A DNA stretch of 29,366 nt from Gammaproteobacteria bacterium UBA7803 (GTDB lineage: Bacteria; Pseudomonadota; Gammaproteobacteria; Pseudomonadales; Azotimanducaceae). The notes below the pieces were generated by a model, which was given only the letters and a program-made list of their open reading frames with translations, did not search any database and was not told where the DNA came from. Location: NCBI GenBank assembly GCA_002480525.1, contig DLCH01000037.1, positions 1 through 29,366 on the forward strand, read 5' to 3'. Positions 15,292-22,837 of the stretch are shown here, piece by piece. The position numbers and the translations under genes are program-made. Positions within the stretch are counted from its first letter, which is position 1; each line of letters begins with the position of its first letter.

Positions 15292-18200
15292 TCAAGGAGT
15301 AGCCGTGCCCTCCCGCCCGTAGTGATAGTGGTAATACACCACCGGAATCACCAGCAGCGTCAGCAGGGTCGACACGAACAGCCCGAAGATCAGCGACACG
15401 GCCAGCCCGCCGAAGATCGGGTCGTCGAGGATGAAGAACCCGCCCATGGCGGCGGCGACGGCGGTGAGCGCGATGGGCCGGGCGCGCACGGCGGTGGCGT
15501 TGATGGTGGCTTCCTCCAGCGGCTTGCCGGCCCGCACCTCCTGCTCGATGAAGTCCACCAGCAGGATGGAGTTGCGCACGATGATGCCGGCCAGCGCGAT
15601 CATGCCGATCATCGACGGCGCGGTGAACGGCTGCCCGAGCAGAGCGTGGCCGGGCATGATGCCGATCAGGGTGAGAGGAATCGGCGCCATGATCACCAGC
15701 GGCACGCCGTAGGAGCGGAACTGGGCGACCACCAGCAGGTAGATCAGCACCAGCCCCACCGCGTAGGCCGCGCCCATGTCGCGGAACGTCTCGTAGGTGA
15801 CCTGCCACTCGCCGTCCCACTTCATCGACCAGCGGTACGGGTTGGCGGGCTGGTCCACGTAGTGCTGCTCGATGGGCGCGCCGTCCACCGGCACGTCCTC
15901 GAGGGCGGCGGCGATGGCGGCCATGCCGTAGAGGGGGCTGTCGGTCTCGCCGGCCACGTCGCCGGTCACGTACACCACCGGCAGCAGGTCCTTGTGGTGG
16001 ATGGTCTGCTCCCGGGTCTCCGGGCGGATGTCGGTGAACTCGGACAGGGGTACCAGCGCGCCCGAGGCGGCCCGCACCCGCAGGTTGCGCAGCCGCTCGA
16101 TGCTGTCCTGCTCCCGGGGATCCAGCTCCACGCGGATGGGCACGGGCACCCGGGCGTGCCCGTCGTGCAGGAACGTCATGTCCTCGCCGGACAGCGCCGC
16201 CGCCACGGTGGCCGCCGCGGCATCCTGGGACACGCCGAGCTTGGCGGCCCGGGCCCGGTCCACCTCCACCACCAGCTTGCGCTGGGGTGACTCGATGGTG
16301 GTATCCACGTCCACCACGCCCGGGGTCGACGCGAACACCTCGCGGATGCGCTCGGCGACGTCGAGCTGACGGCCGTAGTCCAGCCCGTAGACTTCCGCCA
16401 CCAGCGGTGACAGCACCGGCGGCCCCGGCGGCACCTCGACGATCTTCACGTTGGCGCCGTGACGCGCGCCGGCCGCCTGCAGCGCCGGGCGCGCCGCCGC
16501 GGCGATGTCGTGGGACTGACGGTGCCGCACTGCCTTGTCCGCCAGGTTCACCTGGATGTCGCCCTGATGGGGCTCGCTGCGCAGATAGTACTGACGCACC
16601 AGGCCGTTGAAGTTGATGGGCGCCGACGCGCCGGCGTAGATCTGGTAGTCCGTCACCTCCGGCACCCGCTCGATCTCCCGCCCCAGATCCAGCAGCGCCG
16701 CATAGGTGTCCTCCAGCGGCGTGCCCTCCGGCATGTCCACCACCACCTGGAACTCGCTCTTGTTGTCGAAAGGCAGCATCTTCATCACCACCGCCTGCCC
16801 CCACACCAGCGCCAGCGACCCGGCGATCAGCGCAATCAGCACCCCCAGCATCCCCCACCGCATCCCGAGCCCGGCACGGCCACGAAGAAACGGCTGCATC
16901 ACACGGGCAAAGACCCCGTAGGAGCGGCCTCCCGGCCGCGATCCCCCATGCCCATGTCCATCCCCATGCCCCCGCCCCGCAAACACCCGCCGGTACAACC
17001 ACGGCGTGAACACGAACGCCACCGCCAGCGAGATCAGCATCCCCGTCGAGGCGTTGATCGGAATCGGCCGCATGTACGGCCCCATCAGCCCGGTGACGAA
17101 GGCCATCGGCAGCAGCGCCGCGATCACCGTGAAGGTGGCCAGGATCGTCGGCCCGCCCACCTCGTCCACCGCCTTCGGCACCGCCTCCAGCAGCCGCGCG
17201 CCGGCCATCTGCATGTGCCGGTGGATGTTCTCCACCACCACGATGGCGTCGTCCACCAGAATGCCGATGGAGAAGATCAGCGCGAACAGCGATACCCGGT
17301 TCAGCGTGAAGCCCCAGCCCCAGGACGCGAACAGGGTGATGGCGAGGGTCACCACCACCGCGGCACCCACCACCAGCGCCTCGCGCCAGCCGAGGGCGAG
17401 CAGCACCAGCACCACCACCGAGGCGGTGGCGAAGATCAGCTTCTGGATCAGCGTCGCCGCCTTGTCCGCGGCGGTGGCGCCGTAGTCGCGGGTGATGGTG
17501 GTCTCGATGCCGTCGGGAAAGTGGATGCCCCGGGTCTGCTCGAAGCGGTCGATGACCGCGGCCGCCACGTCCACGGCGTTGACGCCCGGCTTCTTCGACA
17601 CGGCGATGGTCACCGCCGGACGCTGGCCGGCGACCGGGTTCGACGCGGCCGGTCCGGTGCCGAAGCTCACGTACTGTTCGGGCTGATCCGCCCCGGCGCT
17701 GATCGTGGCCACGTCGCGCAGCAGGATCGGGGCGCCGTCCCGCACGCCGATCACCAGGTCGGCGACGTCCTCGGGCGTCGACAGGAAGGTGCCGGCCTGA
17801 ACCAGCATGGCCTCGCCGTCCTGCACCAGGGTGCCCGCATCCCGGGAGGCGTTGGCGGCGGACAGCGCCCGGCGCAGATCCGCCAGCGACAGGCCGTAGC
17901 CGGACAGCCGCACGGGGTCGAAGGCCACCCGGACCACCCGGTCGGGACCGCCGAGGATGTCGATGTCACGGGTGCCGGGCACGCGCTGCAGCTCCGCCGC
18001 CATGGTGTTGGCCACCCGCAGCAGGTCCGCGGCGGTGAGCCCGGGGTCCTGGCTCCACAGGGTGGCGGCGACCACGGGCACGTCGTCGATGCCCTTGGGC
18101 TTGATCAGCGGCTGGCCGACGCCCAGGTTCGGCGGCAGCCAGTCCTGGTTGGAGTAGAAAGCGTTGTACAGCCGGACGATGGCCTCGGTGCGCGGCTCGC

Positions 18201-18525
18201 CGACGGTGAAGCGGACGGTGAGCGCGGCCATGCCGGGGGTGGAGGTGGAATAGACGTGCTCGACCCCGTCGATCTCCGAGACGATGCGCTCCGCCGGCGT
18301 GGTCACCAGGGAGGCCACCTCCTGGGCGTCGGCGCCCGGGAACGGCACGAACACGTTGGCGAAGGTGACGTCGATCTGGGGCTCTTCCTCCCGCGGGGTG
18401 ATCACCAGCGCAAGCAGACCGAGCAGCAGCCCGGCGATGGCCAGCAGCGGGGTGATCTCGGTGGTCAGGAAAGCCCGGGCGATGCGTCCGGAGACGCCTT
18501 CGCCCCGCCCGGCGTCCTCGCTCAT
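15292..18525 (-). CDS. RND-family efflux permease in a SqrR-linked operon
   Basis: The 1077-residue protein has the full RND architecture: TM1 near residues 25-43, a large periplasmic domain, a TM2-6 block including the TM4 signature GILVDDAIVVVENI, a second periplasmic domain, and a TM8-12 block with MIGMIALAGIIVRNSILLVD. The adjacent aspartates in TM4 are those used for proton relay in drug-type RND pumps, unlike the single aspartate of the CusA-like permease downstream. The loop after TM6 (about residues 516-537) is unusual: a Gly/His-rich stretch followed by SRPGGRSY, which is a translated REP element. ATG 18525 overlaps the adaptor stop as ATGA. With the adaptor and possibly the TolC at 23284 it should form a tripartite pump. 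Linkage to a sulfur-responsive repressor and sqr suggests a sulfur-related substrate, which is an inference. Confidence 0.9.
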   Translation of the reverse strand: MSEDAGRGEGVSGRIARAFLTTEITPLLAIAGLLLGLLALVITPREEEPQIDVTFANVFVPFPGADAQEVASLVTTPAERIVSEIDGVEHVYSTSTPGMAALTVRFTVGEPRTEAIVRLYNAFYSNQDWLPPNLGVGQPLIKPKGIDDVPVVAATLWSQDPGLTAADLLRVANTMAAELQRVPGTRDIDILGGPDRVVRVAFDPVRLSGYGLSLADLRRALSAANASRDAGTLVQDGEAMLVQAGTFLSTPEDVADLVIGVRDGAPILLRDVATISAGADQPEQYVSFGTGPAASNPVAGQRPAVTIAVSKKPGVNAVDVAAAVIDRFEQTRGIHFPDGIETTITRDYGATAADKAATLIQKLIFATASVVVLVLLALGWREALVVGAAVVVTLAITLFASWGWGFTLNRVSLFALIFSIGILVDDAIVVVENIHRHMQMAGARLLEAVPKAVDEVGGPTILATFTVIAALLPMAFVTGLMGPYMRPIPINASTGMLISLAVAFVFTPWLYRRVFAGRGHGDGHGHGGSRPGGRSYGVFARVMQPFLRGRAGLGMRWGMLGVLIALIAGSLALVWGQAVVMKMLPFDNKSEFQVVVDMPEGTPLEDTYAALLDLGREIERVPEVTDYQIYAGASAPINFNGLVRQYYLRSEPHQGDIQVNLADKAVRHRQSHDIAAAARPALQAAGARHGANVKIVEVPPGPPVLSPLVAEVYGLDYGRQLDVAERIREVFASTPGVVDVDTTIESPQRKLVVEVDRARAAKLGVSQDAAAATVAAALSGEDMTFLHDGHARVPVPIRVELDPREQDSIERLRNLRVRAASGALVPLSEFTDIRPETREQTIHHKDLLPVVYVTGDVAGETDSPLYGMAAIAAALEDVPVDGAPIEQHYVDQPANPYRWSMKWDGEWQVTYETFRDMGAAYAVGLVLIYLLVVAQFRSYGVPLVIMAPIPLTLIGIMPGHALLGQPFTAPSMIGMIALAGIIVRNSILLVDFIEQEVRAGKPLEEATINATAVRARPIALTAVAAAMGGFFILDDPIFGGLAVSLIFGLFVSTLLTLLVIPVVYYHYHYGREGTATP
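16918..16942. repeat. REP element inside the RND permease coding sequence
   Basis: The 25 bases here (starting GTAGGAGCGGCCTCCCGGCC) are identical to those at 21701-21725 and to the reverse complement at 21796-21820. The element is in frame and encodes SRPGGRSY in the cytoplasmic loop after TM6, beside a Gly/His repeat (GRGHGDGHGHGG). Confidence 0.9.
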
Positions 18526-19607
18526 GCCTCGCCCCTGGACGCTTCGGCCCGGGACTTGTAGGCGATGCCGGCGGCGATGGGGTCGGTGGCGACCCGGTCG
18601 CCGTCGTGGAGGCCGGACAGGATCGGCACGTCGCCTTCCGCCGTGGGCGTGCCGGTGCGCACGTAGCGCAGGGACACCTGGTCAGCGGCCACCACGTAGA
18701 CGCCGGTGACCTCGCCCCGTTCCACCAGGGCGCCGGCGGGGATCAGCAGCCGCTCGGTTTCGCCGCTGACGAAGGCGACCTTGACCAGCGTGCCGGGAAA
18801 CACCCCGTGATCGCCCTCCGGCAGACTCACCAGCACCCGGAAGGTGTGGGTGGTGACGTCGGCCTTCGGCGGGATGCGCAGCTCGGACGCCTCCACCGAG
18901 CTGCCGTTGAACAGCACCCTTGCGCGCTCGTGGACGCGCAACGGGCCGATGTGCTGCTGGGGCACTTCGACCACCACGCGCAGATGCTCCAGGGACAGGC
19001 CGGTGAGCAGCGTGCGTCCCGGCGTCACGGTCTCACCCATCTGCACGTGCCGCTCCACGACGGTCCCGGCGTAGGGCGCGCGGATGACCGTGTAGCCGAG
19101 CTGCTCCTCGGCCTCTTCGAGGGCCGCCTGGGCGGCTTCCAGGCGTGCCTCGGCGGAATCCAGGGTAGCCGAGGCCCGGTCGAGCTCGGCCCGGGCGATG
19201 AGCTGGCGCTGCTGCAGATCCTTGGTGCGGTCGTAGTTCAGACGCGCCTCGGTGAGCCGGGCGCGGGCCTCGGCGAGGGTACCGCGGGCGGCTTCCACCC
19301 GGGCGCGCTGCTCCGAATCCGTCAGGCGGGCGATCACCGCGTCCTTCGGCACGTAGTCGCCCACGTCGAACGGCAGCTCGACCACCCGTCCGCTGGTCTG
19401 AGCGGCCACGGTGGACTCGTTGACCGCCTCGACGATGCCGTCGAAGGCGGTTTCCCGGGCTACCGGGGCCCGGCGCACGCTGACGGTGTCGAGGCCCGCC
19501 GCAGTCGCGGCAGGCTCTACCGGCGCCGGCGGCTCGCCGCCGCAGCCGGCGAGCAGCAGCAGACCGGCCGCGAGGAAACGACGCGAACCGGACCGTCGTC
19601 GGATCAC
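18522..19607 (-). CDS. RND periplasmic adaptor (membrane fusion protein), lipoprotein
   Basis: The 361-residue protein starts at GTG 19607, one base after the DUF2892 stop. It has a basic N-terminus, hydrophobic core and lipobox LLAGC (Cys22), marking it as an inner-membrane-anchored lipoprotein. Domains follow the AcrA/MexA order: a lipoyl half (GRVVELPFDVGDYVPKDAVI, about 72-92), an alpha-helical hairpin (about 98-168, rich in Ala/Glu/Arg), the second lipoyl half (VIRAPYAGTVVERHVQMGE, about 173-192), then beta-barrel and membrane-proximal domains. It bridges the permease at 15292-18525 and an outer-membrane channel. The overlap with the permease start indicates translational coupling. Confidence 0.92.
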   Translation of the reverse strand: MIRRRSGSRRFLAAGLLLLAGCGGEPPAPVEPAATAAGLDTVSVRRAPVARETAFDGIVEAVNESTVAAQTSGRVVELPFDVGDYVPKDAVIARLTDSEQRARVEAARGTLAEARARLTEARLNYDRTKDLQQRQLIARAELDRASATLDSAEARLEAAQAALEEAEEQLGYTVIRAPYAGTVVERHVQMGETVTPGRTLLTGLSLEHLRVVVEVPQQHIGPLRVHERARVLFNGSSVEASELRIPPKADVTTHTFRVLVSLPEGDHGVFPGTLVKVAFVSGETERLLIPAGALVERGEVTGVYVVAADQVSLRYVRTGTPTAEGDVPILSGLHDGDRVATDPIAAGIAYKSRAEASRGEA

Positions 19608-19608
19608 G

Positions 19609-19857
19609 TCAGGCGCTGGCCGGCCGGAACGCCGCGCCGGCGCGCACGCCGAGTCTGCGCAGCACGATGGCCAGCGGGCAGAACCCGGTGAACGACGCCT
19701 GCAGCATGTTGGCGCCGACGAAGGCGGTGAACCACAGCCAGTGGATGCTGTGGAGCTGGGACAGGGCCAGGGAGATCAGCACGAACAGGCCGGCGATGCG
19801 GAACACCCATTGGTCGACGGTGGTGCCGACGCTGGGAACGGAGGTATCGGTCGTCAT
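19609..19857 (-). CDS. DUF2892 (YgaP-like) membrane protein
   Basis: The 82-residue product has the DUF2892 pattern: VDQWVFRIAGLFVLISLAL (first helix), HWLWFTAFVGANMLQASFTG and FCPLAIVLRRLG. The NMLQASFTGFCPL segment is the diagnostic part and is shared with the membrane part of the rhodanese YgaP. Such proteins occur repeatedly in sulfur-responsive BigR/SqrR operons. It lies between the repressor (overlap of four bases) and the adaptor gene (one-base gap), so all four minus-strand genes form one operon. The single Cys (in GFCPL) may matter for persulfide chemistry, but this is inference. Confidence 0.85.
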   Translation of the reverse strand: MTTDTSVPSVGTTVDQWVFRIAGLFVLISLALSQLHSIHWLWFTAFVGANMLQASFTGFCPLAIVLRRLGVRAGAAFRPASA

Positions 19858-20210
19858 GAGAGCAGCCTCGTCACGTTGGCGGAAGTCGCTTCCGGCACGC
19901 TGCAGAAATGCTCGTGGAGGACGCGGATCACGTCCATCGCCGGCCCCGGCATGACCCGGTAGTACACGGTCTGGGATTCCCGGCGCGTGGTGACCAGGCC
20001 GTCCTCGCGCAGCACCTTCAGGTGCTGGGACAGGGCCGACTGGGACAGCGGAATGCTGGCGTTGAGCTCGCTCACCGACATCTCCCGGTCCTCCAGCACG
20101 CACAGCACCTGCAGGCGATGGGGGTTCGCCAGCGCCCGCAGGAACCGGGCCGCGGATTCTGCATGCGTTGCCATGTCGGCAGGATCGATGAGCCCTGAAT
20201 TCTCCGCCAT
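19854..20210 (-). CDS. ArsR-family repressor of the SqrR/BigR persulfide-sensing type
   Basis: The 118-residue protein is a winged helix-turn-helix regulator (ALANPHRLQVLCVLEDREMS, LSQSALSQHLKVLREDGLVT, then RRESQTVYYRV). Two cysteines stand at positions 37 and 103, 66 residues apart, the same spacing as the Cys41/Cys107 pair of Rhodobacter SqrR, whose persulfide-dependent bridge releases DNA. No ArsR-type CxC or SmtB-type metal-site set is visible. The gene is first in the minus-strand operon and is divergent from sqr across an 89-base gap, so it most likely represses both. Start ATG 20210 lies at the edge of an AT-rich palindromic region. Confidence 0.88.
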   Translation of the reverse strand: MAENSGLIDPADMATHAESAARFLRALANPHRLQVLCVLEDREMSVSELNASIPLSQSALSQHLKVLREDGLVTTRRESQTVYYRVMPGPAMDVIRVLHEHFCSVPEATSANVTRLLS

Positions 20211-20212
20211 CC

Positions 20213-20266
20213 GTAATATTACCTAGTGCTAATTAAGAAGTACCTAATGTAAGGTGAGGACCTTAC
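20213..20266. promoter_or_regulatory. AT-rich divergent control region with palindromes
   Basis: This region is the only AT-rich patch nearby. It contains a perfect palindrome GTAATATTAC (20213-20222), ACCTA repeated at 20221-20225 and 20242-20246 (21-base offset, about two helical turns), and an inverted repeat GTAAGG-N6-CCTTAC (20249-20266). These are good candidates for operator sites of the ArsR-family repressor controlling both directions. The palindrome sits almost on the repressor start codon, consistent with autorepression. Confidence 0.55.
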
Positions 20267-20299
20267 TCGACGACCCACCTTGGGGCAAGGAGGCGCGAC

Positions 20300-21601
20300 A
20301 TGGCAAGAATCATCGTGATGGGGGCGGGCGTCGGCGGCATGCCGGCGGCTTACGATCTGAAGAAGAGCCTGGGCAAGCAGCACGAGGTGGTGCTGATCGG
20401 CACGTCCGAGCACTTCCAGTTCACGCCCTCCAACCCGTGGGTGACCGTCGGCTGGCGGAAGCCCGATCAGGTACTGGTGCCGATCCGGCCCAACGTGGAA
20501 CGCAAGGGCATCCGCTTCATCGCCCAGCCCGTGTCCCGCATCGAGGCGGATCAGAACACGGTGCACCTCGCGGACGGCGAGTCGCTGGAATACGACTACC
20601 TGGTGATCGCCACCGGGCCGAAGCTCGCCTTCGACGAGATTCCCGGGCTGGGGCCGGAGGCCAACACCCACAGCGTCTGCACCACGCCCCACGCGGAGGC
20701 GGCCGGCGAGGCCTACGAGAAGTTCCTGAAGAACCCCGGCCCGATCGTCATCGGCGCGGTTCAGGGCGCGAGCTGCTTCGGGCCCGCCTACGAATTCGCG
20801 ATGATCGTCGACACGGACCTGCGCAAGCGCAAGCTGCGGGACCGGGTACCGATGACCTTCGTCACCAGCGAGCCCTACATCGGCCACATGGGCCTCGGCG
20901 GCGTGGGCGACTCCAAGGGACTGCTCGAGGCGGAGCTGCGCCAGCGCCACATCAAGTGGATCACCAACGCCAAGGTGCTCGAGGCCGGCGCCGACTCCGT
21001 CAAGGTCGCCGAGCACGACGACAAGGGCGAGCCGGTGAAGGAGCACGACGTCCCGTCGAAGTTCACCATGTTCATCCCGCCGTTCAAGGGCGTGGATGCG
21101 GTGGCCGGCGTCGAAGGCCTGTGCAACCCCCGGGGCTTCGTGCTCATCGACGAGTATCAGCGCAACCCCACCTATCCGAACATCTACTCGGCGGGGGTGT
21201 GCGTGGCCATTCCCCCGGTGGAGGCGACGCCGGTTCCCACCGGCGCTCCCAAGACCGGCTACATGATCGAGTCGATGGTCACCGCCATCGTGCACAACAT
21301 CGAGGACGATCTGGCGGGCAGGAAGCCCACCCATCGGGCGACCTGGAACGCCATCTGCCTGGCCGACCTCGGCGACGACGGCGTCGCCTTCGTGGCGCTG
21401 CCGCAGATCCCGCCCCGCAACGTCACCTGGGCGAAGCAGGGCAAGTGGGTGCACCTGGCGAAGATCGCCTTCGAAAAGTACTTCATGCGCAAGATGCGCA
21501 CCGGCTCCACCGAGCCCGTCTACGAGAAGTACGTGCTGAAGGCGCTGGGCATCCTGCGGCTCAAGACCGGCGAGCACACCGAGGCGGAGGAGTCGGCGTG
21601 A
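20300..21601 (+). CDS. sqr: Sulfide:quinone oxidoreductase
   Basis: The 433-residue flavoprotein has the N-terminal dinucleotide fold (IIVMGAGVGGMPAAYDL, 4-20), the second motif YDYLVIATGPKLAFDEIPGL and the C-terminal FAD segment NPTYPNIYSAGVCVAIPP. Its cysteines 127, 159 and 353 fall exactly at the positions of the three essential cysteines of Rhodobacter capsulatus SQR (127/159/353), which distinguishes it from NADH dehydrogenases and flavocytochrome c subunits. It oxidises sulfide to polysulfide or persulfide and reduces quinone on the periplasmic face of the inner membrane. A strong AAGGAGG (20287-20293) is six bases upstream of the ATG. The upstream divergent SqrR-like repressor gives the probable control. 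C-terminal amphipathic stretch (EKYFMRKMR, KYVLKALGILR) likely provides membrane attachment. Confidence 0.93.
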   Translation: MARIIVMGAGVGGMPAAYDLKKSLGKQHEVVLIGTSEHFQFTPSNPWVTVGWRKPDQVLVPIRPNVERKGIRFIAQPVSRIEADQNTVHLADGESLEYDYLVIATGPKLAFDEIPGLGPEANTHSVCTTPHAEAAGEAYEKFLKNPGPIVIGAVQGASCFGPAYEFAMIVDTDLRKRKLRDRVPMTFVTSEPYIGHMGLGGVGDSKGLLEAELRQRHIKWITNAKVLEAGADSVKVAEHDDKGEPVKEHDVPSKFTMFIPPFKGVDAVAGVEGLCNPRGFVLIDEYQRNPTYPNIYSAGVCVAIPPVEATPVPTGAPKTGYMIESMVTAIVHNIEDDLAGRKPTHRATWNAICLADLGDDGVAFVALPQIPPRNVTWAKQGKWVHLAKIAFEKYFMRKMRTGSTEPVYEKYVLKALGILRLKTGEHTEAEESA

Positions 21602-21611
21602 TCGCCGGGCC

Positions 21612-21707
21612 CCACCGTCTCCCTGCCCGCGGGCGCCACCGTCTCCATGCCCGCGGGCGCCACCGTCCCCATGCCCGCGGGCGCCACCTTTTCCATGCCC
21701 GTAGGAG
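21612..21707 (+). repeat. 24-base tandem repeat, four units
   Basis: Units at 21612-21635, 21636-21659, 21660-21683 and a diverged 21684-21707 share the pattern CCACCGTCTCCATGCCCGCG plus four bases. The fourth unit runs into the REP at 21701. As at 15219, a 24-base tandem array abuts a REP element. Confidence 0.9.
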
Positions 21708-21820
21708 CGGCCTCCCGGCCGCGATATCGGGTGGCGGGCGCCGGACCCCGCCGCGGTTCGCGGCCTGCAGGCCGCTCCTGCGACGTACGAGAGCAATCGC
21801 GGCCGGGAGGCCGCTCCTAC
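21701..21820. repeat. REP cluster (REPIN-like) upstream of the haem protein gene
   Basis: A 25-base REP at 21701-21725 is repeated as its exact reverse complement at 21796-21820. A diverged copy in the second orientation lies between them, at about 21757-21784 (core GCGGCCTGCAGGCCGCTCCT). The REP arms could form a large cruciform or act as an attenuator between sqr and the downstream genes. Confidence 0.88.
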
Positions 21821-21822
21821 GA

Positions 21823-22368
21823 GTGGTGCTGGGGGTGATGGCGCTGTTCGGCGCCTGCGCCGGTCATGCGGAGGATCAGCTCGAGCGCTCCCGGGCCATC
21901 GCCGTGGACTTCCAGCAGCAGCTCGGCAGCGGCCTGATGGCCGCAATGGAGCAGGGCGGTCCGGTCGCGGGCATCGGCGTCTGTGCCGACATCGCGCCGG
22001 CGATCGCGGCGCGGGCGTCGGCCCAGGCCGGGGCCCGGGTCGCCCGGACGGCGCTGCGGGTGCGCAACCCGGCCAACGCGCCCGATTCCGACGCGGCACG
22101 GGTGTTGGAGGAGTTCTCCCGGCAGGTCGCGGCCGGTGAAGCGATGCCCGTCGAACACATCGGCCCCGGGCCCAACGGCGGCACCCGCTACATGCGCGCC
22201 ATCGTCGTGCAGCCCCTGTGCGCGACCTGCCACGGCGCTTCGCTGGCGCCCGCCGTCGCGGCGGCGGTGAAGGCGCGCTATCCCCACGACCGCGCGGTGG
22301 GATTCGCCGTCGGCGAACTGCGCGGTGCGTTCCTCATCGACTGGCCCGCCGGGGAGGCATCGCCGTGA
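21823..22368 (+). CDS. DUF3365 (Tll0287-like) haem-binding periplasmic protein
   Basis: The product is about 181 residues from GTG 21823 (other candidate starts: GTG 21826, GTG 21835 and ATG 21838). A hydrophobic stretch VVLGVMALFGACAGHAE looks like the core and cleavage site of a signal peptide. The mature domain has RNPANAPDSDAARVLEEF and a single c-type haem motif CATCH (Cys133, Cys136, His137), the combination found in DUF3365 proteins. In-frame codons upstream (RPLLR, encoded by the REP) would supply the basic n-region, but no ATG, GTG or TTG precedes them, so the N-terminus may have been reshaped by REP insertion. It is a candidate periplasmic electron carrier or redox/gas sensor in sulfide oxidation. 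The stop overlaps the thioredoxin start. Confidence 0.75.
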   Translation: MVLGVMALFGACAGHAEDQLERSRAIAVDFQQQLGSGLMAAMEQGGPVAGIGVCADIAPAIAARASAQAGARVARTALRVRNPANAPDSDAARVLEEFSRQVAAGEAMPVEHIGPGPNGGTRYMRAIVVQPLCATCHGASLAPAVAAAVKARYPHDRAVGFAVGELRGAFLIDWPAGEASP

Positions 22369-22790
22369 TCCGGGTCTGCCCTGCATGCGGCGCCCGCAAC
22401 CGGGTGCCGCCGCGCCATCTGGCCGATACCGGCCGCTGCGGCGGCTGCAAGGGGGCGTTGCCGCCCCTGGCCGAGCCCGTCGACGTGGACGCCGCGGCGT
22501 TCGACGAGATCGTCGCCGGTGCCCGGGTACCGGTACTGGTCGACTTCTGGGCCGAGTGGTGCGGACCCTGCAAGATGGCCGCGCCGGAGGTGGCGAAGGC
22601 CGCGGCGAATCTCGCCGGGCAGGCCGTGGTGCTGAAGGTCGACGCCGACCGCAACGCCGCCGTCGCCGGGCGCTACGGCGTGCGCAGCATTCCCAATTTC
22701 GCCGTGTTCAGCGGCGGTTCCCTGGTCTGGCAACAGGCCGGCCTGATGCGTCACCCCCAGCTCGAACGGGCGGTGCTGCAGCAGGCATGA
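22365..22790 (+). CDS. trxC: Thioredoxin of the TrxC (thioredoxin 2) type
   Basis: The 141-residue protein starts at GTG 22365, overlapping the preceding stop, with GGGGAGG seven bases upstream. The N-terminal zinc ribbon is intact (Cys5/Cys8 in CPACG and Cys25/Cys28 in CGGCK), followed by the thioredoxin fold with active site WAEWCGPCKM (Cys66, Cys69) and the cis-proline loop RSIPNFAVF. It is cytoplasmic and reduces disulfides. Its place directly downstream of sqr suggests it serves to reduce persulfides or polysulfides made by sulfide oxidation, as reported for thioredoxins in general; that role here is inferred. Confidence 0.92.
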   Translation: MIRVCPACGARNRVPPRHLADTGRCGGCKGALPPLAEPVDVDAAAFDEIVAGARVPVLVDFWAEWCGPCKMAAPEVAKAAANLAGQAVVLKVDADRNAAVAGRYGVRSIPNFAVFSGGSLVWQQAGLMRHPQLERAVLQQA

Positions 22791-22837
22791 CGACAGGCGG
22801 CCGGAGGCCGGCTGCCAGCAACCACAGGAGTCACGAC

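Noticed and set aside
16459..18561. Plus-strand open frame opposite the first RND permease
   Set aside because: No recognisable domain; the opposite strand encodes a complete RND permease.
20219..22099. Minus-strand frame over sqr containing a GARGHGDG-type repeat
   Set aside because: The repetitive peptide is just the antisense reading of the 24-base DNA tandem and REP; sqr is on the other strand with full motifs.
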